Shown: positions 27,640-34,859 of the stretch, one piece after another
How the letters are laid out: every line of letters starts with the position of its first letter
How positions within the stretch are numbered: position 1 is the stretch's first letter
Source of the DNA: Terriglobales bacterium
GTDB taxonomy: Bacteria > Acidobacteriota > Terriglobia > Bryobacterales > Bryobacteraceae
Direction of reading: 5' to 3'
DNA length: 64,000 nucleotides
Assembly (NCBI GenBank): GCA_021372245.1
Contig: JAJFUV010000260.1
Coordinates: forward strand, 1 to 64,000
Program-made: the position numbers and the translations under genes
The notes under the pieces: model-generated
Seen by the model: only the letters and a program-made list of their open reading frames with translations
Told to the model about the DNA's origin: nothing
Databases searched by the model: none

Positions 27640-28671
27640 ATGATACCGGAGTCGGGCATACCCATCCGCGAAAAGCGCGGTGGGAGTACGGATGCAAACG
27701 TAAGCCGGCCAGGACCGGCTCGCCCCATCCCCACGCGGGTCGGAGTGCGCAATCCGGGCGGCATGGCGCTGCCGCCGGACCTCGCGCCAGGCCGTGTGGA
27801 GTTTCACTGGAAGCTTGTTTGGGACGAAAACGTAAGGGCATTGGTCCAAGCCGCGAATAGTGGGCAATCCGCGGCGGCCGAACGGCCGCGCGAGACTGGG
27901 CCGGTGAGCGGGCCCCATTCGAAGCTGACTACTCTTGAGTGGGGTTCGGAGCCCAATGAGGCACTCCACTACGAGAGTCGAGGCATCAACGCGAGCCTGC
28001 TGGAATCGTCAACAGGCGGCCGGACGTGGTTCAAGTGGGTAGTGCTCGCAATCCTCCTCATTGCCGGTTCTCTCGGCGGGTATATGTACTTCACGTCCGG
28101 AGGCGCGGCGAAGCAGCAGAAAGTCCGCCAGGGAAGCGGGTCCGGCGCAATCCTACCGGGCGGCGCTACGATTCAGATGGCGCCTGGAGGATGGCGCAGC
28201 ACATCGGCCGGGGACGCGGCGGGCATGAGCACCGGAAGGCGGTTTTCGCTCTTCCCCAGCCTGACGCCCATGACCGATTACGTCGTGGAGTTCCGGGGCC
28301 AAGTGATCACCAACAGCCTGGGATGGGTGGTGCGGGCTGTGGATTCCAGGAACTACTACGCGATGCGCCTGGAGTTGGTGAAGGCCGGCGTGGGACAAGA
28401 GGTTGCGCTGGTCCGCTTTGCGGTGGTGGATGGCGAGCAGGGCGCCATGAAGAGAATTCCAGTCCCGCTCGTTATCAGGGACAAAGCGATGAAAGTGCGC
28501 CTGGATGTCGTTGGGCCTCGCATTACGACCTATGTCGACGGCCGCGCGGTGGATTACTGGAACGATACGCGCCTGCCAAAAGGGACATTCGGGTTCATGA
28601 ACGACAAGGAAGGACGCGCGGAGATCAAGTCCGTACGCGTTTCCAGCCCGGGAAAGACGGCCGGCAATTAG
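27640..28671 (+). CDS. Single-pass membrane protein with C-terminal LamG/DUF1080-like beta-sandwich
   Basis: The start at ATG 27640 follows AGGAGG by 8 nt; a longer frame lacks a ribosome-binding site. The 343-residue product has a low-complexity Pro/Arg-rich N-terminus and one transmembrane helix (WVVLAILLIAGSLGGYMYFTS). An extracytoplasmic beta-rich region follows, with DYVVEFRGQVITNSLGWVVRAVD, VRLDVVGPRITTYVDGR and KGTFGFMNDKEGRAEIKSVRV. The last part resembles the concanavalin-like fold of DUF1080 proteins. Function unknown. The TPR gene follows 19 nt later. Confidence 0.72.
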   Translation: MIPESGIPIREKRGGSTDANVSRPGPARPIPTRVGVRNPGGMALPPDLAPGRVEFHWKLVWDENVRALVQAANSGQSAAAERPRETGPVSGPHSKLTTLEWGSEPNEALHYESRGINASLLESSTGGRTWFKWVVLAILLIAGSLGGYMYFTSGGAAKQQKVRQGSGSGAILPGGATIQMAPGGWRSTSAGDAAGMSTGRRFSLFPSLTPMTDYVVEFRGQVITNSLGWVVRAVDSRNYYAMRLELVKAGVGQEVALVRFAVVDGEQGAMKRIPVPLVIRDKAMKVRLDVVGPRITTYVDGRAVDYWNDTRLPKGTFGFMNDKEGRAEIKSVRVSSPGKTAGN

Positions 28672-28690
28672 GCGGCGACAGGAGCCATCC

Positions 28691-30178
28691 ATGAGTAAAT
28701 CGGACGAGAAGGCCCCATTATTCATAGACGAAAGTCTGCTGGAATCGCTGTTAGGGAACCGGCCGGAGACACCGGCGGAATCTCCGGCGCCGCCGCCGGC
28801 ACCGGTCACGGCAGTCAAGGTTGCGCCCGTGCCCGTCGAGGAGCCCGCGCCGCAAATCATCAAATCTGAAGCGGCGGAGGCATCCGCGCCGGAGTACGAG
28901 CACGAACCGGAGGCTCCGGTAGCGGCGGTGCCCATCCAGGTGGTCAACCCCGCCGCGCCTGAGCCAGCCGCCGCCGTCTGCGAAGCAGGCTGCAAAGATC
29001 CGGAAGGAACACTGCGCGCATTCGAAGCCTTGCTCGCCGAAACACCGGAAGATCCGCGAGCCATGTTCGGCAAAGCCGTAATGTTGCAGTTGCTGGAGCG
29101 GGACGAGGAAGCCCTGGACATTTACGAGCGGCTTCTGGCCAAGAGCATGGAATCCCAGGCGCTGCTCGCGAATATGATTTCGCTCAGCGCGCGCCGCGGC
29201 GAATGGGAGCAGGCCGAAGTCTGCGCGCAGCGGCTGCTGGACCTGGACCCGGACTCCACGCAGGCGATCGAAGCTCTGACCAGCGCGGCTCTGGTGCGCC
29301 AGGACTGGCAAGCCGCCTCCGAATACGCCGCGGAGTTGACGCGCAAGAACCCGGACAGCTTCGAAGCCTGGTTCAATCTGGGCGTGGCCCGGCAGCACCT
29401 GAAGCTGCTGGTCGAAGCTATTAAGGCTTTCGAAGAGGCCATCCGGCTGCGGCCAGACTCGGTAGGCGCGCACACCGCCATGACGCTACTTTACGAAGCC
29501 GGCAAGGAACCGGAACGCGCGGCAGCGGAATTGAGCCGTGTGGCCGAACTCGATCCGCTGGCTCCCGCCGTGCTTTGGCGCGACGCCGTCGCGGCCGAGG
29601 ACCGTAGAGAAATTCCACGGGCCGAGGAGTGTTTCCAGAAGTTGCTCGCTGCTGAGGCCGGGGAGTCTCAGGCGTGGCTGCGCTATGGCTGCCTGCGTTT
29701 CAATCGCGCCGACTTCAAAGGCGCCCGGGAATGCTTTGAGCGCGCCCTGGCGGCCGATCCGGACTGGGTGGACGCTCAGTTGAACTATGGGTTGAGCTGC
29801 TGGAAACTGGGCGACTCCGACGCGGCGATCTCCGCGCTGGGCAAGGTATTGGCACGCGAGCCGGCCGCTGTCGACGGGCTCCGCGCGCTGGCGGCCATCC
29901 ACCTGGAACGCCGCGACTACCGCGAGGCCCTTGAACTGCAGTCGCGGCTGGCCAAACTCGGGCAACCCATCTGGGCGTTCTCCTACAATCTCGGCCTGCT
30001 GCATCAGCACGCGGGCGAGATTGAAGCAGCGGCGCAGTGCTATCAGAAGGCGCTCCAAGACAAGCCGGATTTCACCGATGCTCTCGTCAATCTCGGGCAG
30101 GCGCTGAAGGGCCTGGGCCGCGAGGAAGAAGCCCGGTTCTGCCTCGAAGAGGCCGCCAAGCCAGCCGGCGCGCGCTGA
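28691..30178 (+). CDS. Tetratricopeptide-repeat protein
   Basis: A 495-residue protein with an acidic, proline/alanine-rich N-terminal segment (about residues 20-100). About ten TPR units follow, for example EEALDIYERLLAKSMESQALLANMI, AWFNLGVARQHLKLLVEAIKAFEEAIRLRPDS and AAQCYQKALQDKPDFTDALVNLGQAL. No signal peptide is seen, so it is probably cytoplasmic. TPRs mediate protein-protein contacts. Co-orientation and close spacing with the membrane protein upstream suggest they work together. Confidence 0.85.
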   Translation: MSKSDEKAPLFIDESLLESLLGNRPETPAESPAPPPAPVTAVKVAPVPVEEPAPQIIKSEAAEASAPEYEHEPEAPVAAVPIQVVNPAAPEPAAAVCEAGCKDPEGTLRAFEALLAETPEDPRAMFGKAVMLQLLERDEEALDIYERLLAKSMESQALLANMISLSARRGEWEQAEVCAQRLLDLDPDSTQAIEALTSAALVRQDWQAASEYAAELTRKNPDSFEAWFNLGVARQHLKLLVEAIKAFEEAIRLRPDSVGAHTAMTLLYEAGKEPERAAAELSRVAELDPLAPAVLWRDAVAAEDRREIPRAEECFQKLLAAEAGESQAWLRYGCLRFNRADFKGARECFERALAADPDWVDAQLNYGLSCWKLGDSDAAISALGKVLAREPAAVDGLRALAAIHLERRDYREALELQSRLAKLGQPIWAFSYNLGLLHQHAGEIEAAAQCYQKALQDKPDFTDALVNLGQALKGLGREEEARFCLEEAAKPAGAR

Positions 30179-30239
30179 CCTGCGTCCGGCGCCACTTCCA
30201 TCTAGTTCCAGGACTTAGTAACCTAATGATTTGGGGATT

Positions 30240-30278
30240 CGCCATTTCAATGGGGAGTTAAGCGCCCCGGGAATGGCG
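30240..30278 (+). promoter_or_regulatory. Structured leader hairpin before the ECF sigma gene
   Basis: CGCCATT (30240-30246) pairs with AATGGCG (30272-30278), and GGGG (30252-30255) pairs with CCCC (30265-30268) inside it. A second small GGCC/GGCC hairpin follows just before the ATG. No free Shine-Dalgarno site is seen between this structure and the start codon at 30295. A regulatory role is inferred only from position. Confidence 0.35.
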
Positions 30279-30294
30279 GCCACAAACGGCCGGC

Positions 30295-30885
30295 ATGCTG
30301 GTTGAATTCGAACTTATCGAGCGGGCGCGTGAGGGCGATGATGCGGCCTTCAACCAAATTGTTCTGGCCTACCGAAAGCGGATTCTCGGCACCATCGCCA
30401 GACTTATCTCCCGCTCCGAGGACGTGGAAGATGTGGGGCAGGAAGTGTTTGTCCGCCTGTATTTCTCGCTCGACCAGTTGCGTTCGCCGGAGGTGTTCGA
30501 ACCATGGCTTTACCGTTTGACGGTGAACGCGGCGTACGATTATCTTCGCCGGCAGCGCCGCAGGGCGGAAGCCAGGCTGGGCGACCTGAGCGAAAAACAG
30601 GTCATGATGGCCGACGCCGCCGAAGGCGGGCGGAGGCATGAGGAAGCCGAGCGTCTCAACCGGCTGCACGACACGGTGGAGGCGCTGTTTGCAAATGTAT
30701 CGGAAGAAGATCGCATTCTGTTGACGCTGAAAGAAGTAGAAGGTTTGTCGCTGAAGGAACTTGAAAAGATTTACCGAGTCAACGAGAATGCTTTGAAGGT
30801 AAGGTTGTTCCGGGCGCGGCAGCGTGTTTTGAAGGCGTACGCGGCCAGCAACCAGACTGTGGAGCGTGAAGCCACCGGGCAGTAG
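30295..30885 (+). CDS. ECF RNA polymerase sigma factor
   Basis: The 196-residue protein has region 2 (FNQIVLAYRKRILGTIARLISRSEDVEDVGQEVFVRLY ... EPWLYRLTVNAAYDYLRRQRR) and region 4 (LTLKEVEGLSLKELEKIYRVNENALKVRLFRARQRVLKA). It belongs to the extracytoplasmic-function group. The next two genes encode a membrane protein in the anti-sigma position and a Spy/CpxP-like periplasmic protein, so the module is likely to respond to envelope or metal stress. Confidence 0.9.
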   Translation: MLVEFELIERAREGDDAAFNQIVLAYRKRILGTIARLISRSEDVEDVGQEVFVRLYFSLDQLRSPEVFEPWLYRLTVNAAYDYLRRQRRRAEARLGDLSEKQVMMADAAEGGRRHEEAERLNRLHDTVEALFANVSEEDRILLTLKEVEGLSLKELEKIYRVNENALKVRLFRARQRVLKAYAASNQTVEREATGQ

Positions 30886-30893
30886 GTAAGAAC

Positions 30894-31262
30894 ATGCGTC
30901 ATCTTGAGAATCACGAGTCTCCAGATCGAGCGGAAGCGGAACTGGACAGTCTTTTCGCGGCATACCGGAGCGCGGTCCCAGATCCTGAACCTAGCGCGGA
31001 TTTCATGCCGCGGGTGTGGCAAAGAATCGAAGCGCGGCGTTCGGTCGGTATGTCCCTGCGCCATCTCGCGCAGAGCTTCATCACAGCGGCGGCGGCGATC
31101 TGCCTACTCCTGTCCACGCTGTTGCTTCGTCCGGCCGCCCCGCCATCCGTATTCACCACGGCCAGTTACGTAGAGGTGCTGGCCGGCGACCCCGAACCGG
31201 AACGCATGGCCTACGCCGACATCTCCCATGAGGATGTCAGTACCGAGGAGTCCCAACGATGA
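30894..31262 (+). CDS. Probable anti-sigma factor, membrane-anchored
   Basis: A 122-residue protein with an acidic N-terminus (ESPDRAEAELDSLFAAYRSAVPDPEPSADFMPRVWQRIEARR) and one transmembrane segment (FITAAAAICLLLSTLLL). It ends in a short outside tail. The helical FMPRVWQRIEARR segment before the membrane is common in acidobacterial proteins that follow ECF sigma genes. There is no HxxxCxxC zinc motif. The anti-sigma role is inferred from position. It overlaps the next gene by 4 nt. Confidence 0.6.
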   Translation: MRHLENHESPDRAEAELDSLFAAYRSAVPDPEPSADFMPRVWQRIEARRSVGMSLRHLAQSFITAAAAICLLLSTLLLRPAAPPSVFTTASYVEVLAGDPEPERMAYADISHEDVSTEESQR

Positions 31263-31663
31263 GACGTTCGAAGCTGATTCTCGCGGCGTACATGCTGGGG
31301 GTGTTCCTGAGCGGCGGCGTGGTGGGCTTCTTCGTCCACCAGCTTTACAGCATCCATTTGGTGAGTGCGAAAGCCGCGCCGTGCGACCCCAACGAGTACC
31401 GGCGTAAATATGTGGAGGAAATGCGCTCGCGGTTGAACTTGCAGGAAGACCAAGTCCAGCAGTTGAATGCCATTCTCGACAGTACCCGGCTGCGCTTCCG
31501 CGAATTTAGGGCACAGCATCGCCCGGAGATCAACGCCATTCAGGAGGAACAGGTCTCTAAGATCCGTTCCATGTTGAGCGAACCGCAAAAGGTGGAGTAC
31601 GAGAGGATGCGGGCCGAGCGCGAACAACGTAGCCGCACAGCCGGTTCACCACAGCGCTGGTAA
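31259..31663 (+). CDS. Periplasmic Spy/CpxP/ZraP-like (heavy-metal sensor family) protein
   Basis: This 134-residue protein has an N-terminal signal anchor (LILAAYMLGVFLSGGVVGFFV) and a long helical region. That region contains RSRLNLQEDQVQQLNAILDSTRLRFREFRAQHRPEINAIQEEQVSKIRSMLSEPQKVEYERM. The L-x-L-x-x-x-Q-x-x-x-L pattern is that of LTXXQ/Spy-type periplasmic chaperones and CnrR/ZraP sensors. It is the third gene of the ECF module, overlapping the anti-sigma-like gene by 4 nt, and is probably the sensor or co-regulator. Confidence 0.72.
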   Translation: MRRSKLILAAYMLGVFLSGGVVGFFVHQLYSIHLVSAKAAPCDPNEYRRKYVEEMRSRLNLQEDQVQQLNAILDSTRLRFREFRAQHRPEINAIQEEQVSKIRSMLSEPQKVEYERMRAEREQRSRTAGSPQRW

Positions 31664-31681
31664 GCAGTTCAGCGGATTCTC

Positions 31682-31936
31682 TTAGGCGGTAGGTTGTCCG
31701 GCCGGAGCGCTTGCCTGGCCGCCGAAGTTGAACTTGCCCCGTTTGTATTTCTTCTGGAAGCGATCCACACGGCCCTCGGTGTCAATCAACTTCTGACGGC
31801 CCGTGAAGAACGGGTGGCACTTGGAGCAAATTTCCACTCGGATGTCGCCCTTGTGGGCCGAACGAGTGCGGAACGTGGAGCCGCAAGCACAAATCACGTT
31901 AACTTCTTCGTACGGGGGATGGATCCCTGCCTTCAT
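31682..31936 (-). CDS. rpmE: 50S ribosomal protein L31
   Basis: The 84-residue protein starts at ATG 31934-31936 ([20 protein letters not shown]). It has the L31 signature [28 protein letters not shown]. The CAC ... CSKC cysteines are those of the zinc-binding form of L31. A further in-frame extension upstream runs through a promoter and terminator and is rejected. A TATACT -10 element lies at 31974-31979, giving a short leader. The C-terminal [12 protein letters not shown] tail is low-complexity. It is convergent with the Spy-like gene, 18 nt apart. Confidence 0.96.
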   Translation of the reverse strand: MKAGIHPPYEEVNVICACGSTFRTRSAHKGDIRVEICSKCHPFFTGRQKLIDTEGRVDRFQKKYKRGKFNFGGQASAPAGQPTA

Positions 31937-32005
31937 GGGGTGAAACGATTCCTTTCGTCGAGTGAACGCTACCAGTATAGCACCCGGTACGGCGCAATAG
32001 CAGAA

Positions 32006-32038
32006 CCCCCGCCGCGATTCCAACAATCGCGGCGGGGG
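32006..32038 (-). terminator. Strong terminator hairpin between the small RNA unit and rpmE
   Basis: A perfect 14-bp GC-rich stem (arms 32006-32019 and 32025-32038) with a 5-nt loop. On the minus strand it is followed by TTCTGCTATT, a weak U-tract. It ends the transcript that starts near 32226. Its strength rests on the stem; the U-tract is not classical. Confidence 0.6.
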
Positions 32039-32152
32039 CAAGGTAGCCCAGGGAATTATTCCTGAGGCTCAAGGAATCTCGCCAGGAGAGGCCGTTCCAC
32101 GGGAGCAGCGGCCCGGTCACTGCACGAGGCCTGAACGTTTAGAGCGGTCGAC

Positions 32153-32197
32153 TTAGCTGTCGGCCACCTCCTGGGGGTATTTACTGCCAGAAACCAT
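32153..32197 (-). CDS. 14-codon ORF with exceptional ribosome-binding site
   Basis: ATG 32195-32197 to TAA 32153-32155 encodes MVSGSKYPQEVADS. The AAAGGAGG core ends 12 nt before the ATG and the extended complementarity to 16S rRNA ends 6 nt before it. Within the ORF the codons for Q-E-V-A include AGGAGGTGG, ending 11 nt before the stop codon. The +1 frame continues open for 31 codons past the stop (beginning S-T-A-L-N-V-Q-A-S-C). An internal Shine-Dalgarno match near a stop with an open +1 frame resembles programmed frameshift sites such as prfB, though here the spacing is longer. Translation is inferred. Confidence 0.45.
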   Translation of the reverse strand: MVSGSKYPQEVADS

Positions 32198-32232
32198 TGT
32201 GCTGGACCACCTCCTTTCTCAGTGATGCCTCC

Positions 32233-32261
32233 ATGCTATGCGGAGATCGGTTGGCTGTCAA
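32233..32261 (-). promoter_or_regulatory. Sigma70-type promoter of the small transcript
   Basis: On the minus strand a perfect TTGACA (32256-32261) is followed after 17 nt by TAGCAT (32233-32238). Transcription would begin near 32226, about 30 nt upstream of the short ORF. It is among the strongest matches in the window. Confidence 0.65.
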
Positions 32262-32310
32262 TAGAAAAATCGCGCACGCCGTAGACCATATGGGGGTCGG
32301 ATTACGGATC

Positions 32311-33327
32311 CTACAAGTTCTTGTATAGGTGTCGACACATGGCCAGCCCGTCTATGTATTTGAACGGCGCTTGCCCGAGGGTGTAGTGGCCGCACGGCAG
32401 GCACAGGACACGGTGGGGAAGCTTGAGGCGCCAGAACGCATCCACAACCTGGCGCGAGTAAACGGGCGGAAAAGTAGTGTCGTAGCGTGTCCAGACCAGC
32501 AGGCAGTTCACATCCCTCCCAACCATCCGTTCCATGTAAGAAGCAGGGCTAATCACAGCCCAGTAATCACGCAGTTGCTCCTGCGTCAGATGGCCATCCA
32601 GGCCCTGGCGGACGTGCTGTGTGGAAAGGCCAGCCCATACGACATCCCCGAAATACATGGAGACATGGTTGAGAACGGCTGCCCGAACGCGCTCATCGTG
32701 GGCCGCGACGATGAAGGCGATGCAGGAGCCCAGGCTCGTCCCTAGAACTCCCAACCGGTCGTATCCCTGTGCGGCGAGCCAGTCGAGCCCACACCGCGTG
32801 TCGATCACGGCTTGGCGGCAGGCATGGATCGTTCGTCCTATGTTGCTGGAAACGATGTAGTCGGCCCGCTGCAACTCCGGAGGCATGCGGTTGTCGTGGT
32901 AGGGCATGCTCATCCGAAGCGCCGTAATGCCGAATTTATTCAATAACTTGCAGACGCTGACGTGGCCTTCGGAATCCGCGTTCCACTGCGGCAGGACCAC
33001 CACCGCGCGGCGGAGCTTGTTGTCGGCGGGGAAGAACTCGTTGTGAACCGTGTTATTGTCGGCGTAGCGGCTGGCCAGTGGACTTGAAAAAGTGAGGTGG
33101 CTCCCGTGGAGTTCGTAATCCTCTGGCATGCGGTAGGAGAAGAAATCGTCCGAGTCGGCTATGGAGTACCGGACATAAGCTTCAACCGCAGCCCGGTGGT
33201 CGCCGTTCAGGGTTACACCATCCAGCCAATCGAGTCCCCAGTCGAAGGGGCGGACTACTCTATTTGTATCGCGTGTTGCGAGGTCATTTTCCCACCGGTT
33301 CATCCAGCGGGCATACAGATTGAGCAT
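32311..33327 (-). CDS. Alpha/beta hydrolase, ABHD18-like
   Basis: A 338-residue cytoplasmic protein with an alpha/beta-hydrolase core: strand RAVVVLPQWNADSEGH, the nucleophile elbow GTSLGS (serine in LGVLGTSLGSCIAF), the acid region LLVWTRYDTTFPP, and a late histidine in CGHYTLG. The general layout matches the ABHD18/DUF2048 family. The reaction is unknown. It has no signal peptide. It lies upstream of the small RNA unit on the same strand but is separated from it by that unit's own promoter. Confidence 0.75.
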   Translation of the reverse strand: MLNLYARWMNRWENDLATRDTNRVVRPFDWGLDWLDGVTLNGDHRAAVEAYVRYSIADSDDFFSYRMPEDYELHGSHLTFSSPLASRYADNNTVHNEFFPADNKLRRAVVVLPQWNADSEGHVSVCKLLNKFGITALRMSMPYHDNRMPPELQRADYIVSSNIGRTIHACRQAVIDTRCGLDWLAAQGYDRLGVLGTSLGSCIAFIVAAHDERVRAAVLNHVSMYFGDVVWAGLSTQHVRQGLDGHLTQEQLRDYWAVISPASYMERMVGRDVNCLLVWTRYDTTFPPVYSRQVVDAFWRLKLPHRVLCLPCGHYTLGQAPFKYIDGLAMCRHLYKNL

Positions 33328-33370
33328 TGTTTAACAGCAGAGGTACCAGTGTAGCAAACGGCGGGTGGGC

Positions 33371-33399
33371 AAAAGAAAAGCCCCGCTCAAAGGCGGGGC
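33371..33399 (-). terminator. Intrinsic terminator on the minus strand
   Basis: GCCCCGC (33380-33386) and GCGGGGC (33393-33399) form a 7-bp stem with a 6-nt loop. On the minus strand it is directly followed by TTTTCTTTT, a classical intrinsic terminator. No protein-coding gene on that strand ends here, which implies a non-coding transcript upstream. Confidence 0.75.
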
Positions 33400-33565
33400 G
33401 TGGAGAACCTTGCGGGTGAGGCAATCCCCCAAAGCACTTAAAACCTCGCTAGACCCACTTCCCTTCGTAGCAATCCACGGGCCAGGCCATAACTCATTGA
33501 AAACAAAGAACGGCTTGTGAGACTTTCCGGAATTTAGAAGGATCTGATACCCGCAGGCTACATCT
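33371..33565 (-). ncRNA. Candidate rod-shaped structured RNA (6S-like topology)
   Basis: Between the divergent ABHD18-like and MFS genes the minus strand carries about 190 nt ending in an intrinsic terminator. CCTGCGGGT at the 5' side can pair with ACCCGC-A-AGG just before the terminator. Inside this, GATCC pairs with GGATT and AAAGTCTC pairs with GAGGTTTT; a terminal CGTGG/CTACG hairpin is also possible. Nested stems separated by internal loops give a rod like 6S RNA. No 6S consensus sequence was confirmed. A weak promoter (TATTGT) lies near 33610. Confidence 0.4.
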
Positions 33566-33616
33566 TTTCGTATCGCACAGGACGCGAGGGAAGGACAGAA
33601 GCGATACAATACTCAG

Positions 33617-34855
33617 GTGCATGAGCGTCCAAAAGGAGCCACCAGTCCGCAATTGACAACGGAGGGAGTGGCCCACGCCCGAATTGCGCGCAGGGCGATC
33701 GCCGGCTTCTTCCTGTCCGGCATCCTGTACGCGTTTCTCGGTGCCATGCTCCCGGCCTGGCGCCATCACCTGTCCGGAGATTACATACAGGTCGGCAACT
33801 ACTTCCTCGCCGTCACGGTAGGCATCTTCCTTGGAGACTTTGTCGCACCTCGTCTGGTGGTCCGGAAGGGGATAGCATTTACCTTAACGTTGTCGTGCGC
33901 GGTCGCCTGCGGTGCTGTTCTGGGCTTGGCTTTCGCCTCCCCGCCCCAGCCCGCGTGGATCAGGGCGTTGATCCTGTGGCCGCTCGGCCTCGGCATCGGG
34001 ATGGGAAACGCGGCGCTTTTCCATGCTGTTTCATCGGCTTACAGGCTCAACCCGGCAGCCACGGCGAATTTGGCCGGGGTGACCTTCGGACTGGGATGCT
34101 TCATGGTCACGCTCCTGGTGGCCGGCACGTTTTACGCTTACACAGTTCCTAGTATTTTGATTTTCATCGCCTTGGTGCCTGGCTTCTTTGCAGTCTCATA
34201 CGCCAAGTCCTCGATGAGGGGCGAAAAGCCGCCAGCCCCACAACCATCCTGGCGCGAGGCGCTGCAGGATTTTCGCAGCTTGGGAGCTATCCTGTTCACC
34301 CTTCTGCTGTTCTTCCAATTTGGAAACGAGGGCGCGCTGGCCGGATGGCTGGCTCTGTTTCTCACGGTGCGGCTCGGGGTCAGTCCGGAGTCGGCGCTGT
34401 TCACGCTGGCGATCTATTGGCTGGCTCTACTGGTGGGGCGGGTGGCAACACAGGCTGTGCTGCCGCATGTAAACCACGGCAAACTCTTGTTCGGCAGTGT
34501 GCTGGGGGCGATGTTCGGGTGCACAATCCTGAGTTCCACCAACAACATGTTTGGGGCGGTGACGGCTGTATTATTGGTGGGATTCAGCTTCAGCGCTATT
34601 CTGCCCCTGGTCATTGAAAGCATCGGAGCCAAGTTCCCGTATTTTCATCCCGCCTTCTTCAGCGGCGTGTTTTCGATCGGCCTGGCAGGCGGGCTTCTGG
34701 CCCCTGCCACCCTGGGTTACGCCGCGCAGTCCATGGGCATCCGCGTGGTGATAGGTCTGCCGCTTCTTGGCTCCTGGCTGGTTGTGCTTCTGACGCTGCT
34801 CATCTGGCTGGTATCGCGGTTGACAACCCCACGACGACCGGAAGCCGGAACCTGA
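33617..34855 (+). CDS. Major facilitator superfamily transporter
   Basis: A 412-residue polytopic protein with about twelve hydrophobic segments in two halves separated by a polar loop (SSMRGEKPPAPQPSWREALQDFRS). Motifs such as LGLGIGMGNAALFHAVSSAYRLNPAATANLAG in the first half, and GFSFSAILPLVIESIGAKFP in the second, fit sugar or drug transporters of the MFS. The start is uncertain: GTG 33617 gives the full length, but GTG at 33668 with a nearby GGAGGG is an alternative. The substrate is unknown. dacB follows 4 nt later. Confidence 0.85.
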   Translation: MHERPKGATSPQLTTEGVAHARIARRAIAGFFLSGILYAFLGAMLPAWRHHLSGDYIQVGNYFLAVTVGIFLGDFVAPRLVVRKGIAFTLTLSCAVACGAVLGLAFASPPQPAWIRALILWPLGLGIGMGNAALFHAVSSAYRLNPAATANLAGVTFGLGCFMVTLLVAGTFYAYTVPSILIFIALVPGFFAVSYAKSSMRGEKPPAPQPSWREALQDFRSLGAILFTLLLFFQFGNEGALAGWLALFLTVRLGVSPESALFTLAIYWLALLVGRVATQAVLPHVNHGKLLFGSVLGAMFGCTILSSTNNMFGAVTAVLLVGFSFSAILPLVIESIGAKFPYFHPAFFSGVFSIGLAGGLLAPATLGYAAQSMGIRVVIGLPLLGSWLVVLLTLLIWLVSRLTTPRRPEAGT

Positions 34856-34859
34856 TCCT

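Larger units (their letters stand above)
32006..32226 (-). ncRNA. Unclassified ~220-nt transcript with short ORF and two anti-16S segments
   Basis: The unit lies alone between a strong promoter and a 14-bp terminator stem. Its 5' part carries GAAAGGAGGTGGTCC (32204-32218), which can pair along about 14 nt with the 3' end of 16S rRNA. A 14-codon ORF and a second AGGAGGTGGCC (32162-32172) follow. The 3' part can fold: GGCCG/CGGCC and TTCCT/AGGAA arms are visible. After the ORF stop, 31 codons are open in the +1 frame (TCG at 32149-32151 to TAA at 32056-32058). No Rfam class was recognised. It could be a peptide gene with frameshifting, a leader, or a ribosome-binding regulatory RNA. Confidence 0.5.

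Noticed and set aside
31899-32120. 73-codon minus-strand frame with a hydrophobic stretch across the terminator upstream of rpmE
   Set aside because: It spans the 14-bp terminator stem and the rpmE start in another frame and has no ribosome-binding site; the hydrophobic run is encoded by the stem itself.
32204-32218. 3' end of a 16S rRNA gene on the plus strand (GGACCACCTCCTTTC)
   Set aside because: No rRNA sequence precedes it; it is the complement of a long Shine-Dalgarno segment on the minus strand.
33331-33609. 92-codon minus-strand frame between the ABHD18-like and MFS genes
   Set aside because: It reads through the intrinsic terminator and lacks a ribosome-binding site and any domain pattern; the structured-RNA reading is preferred.
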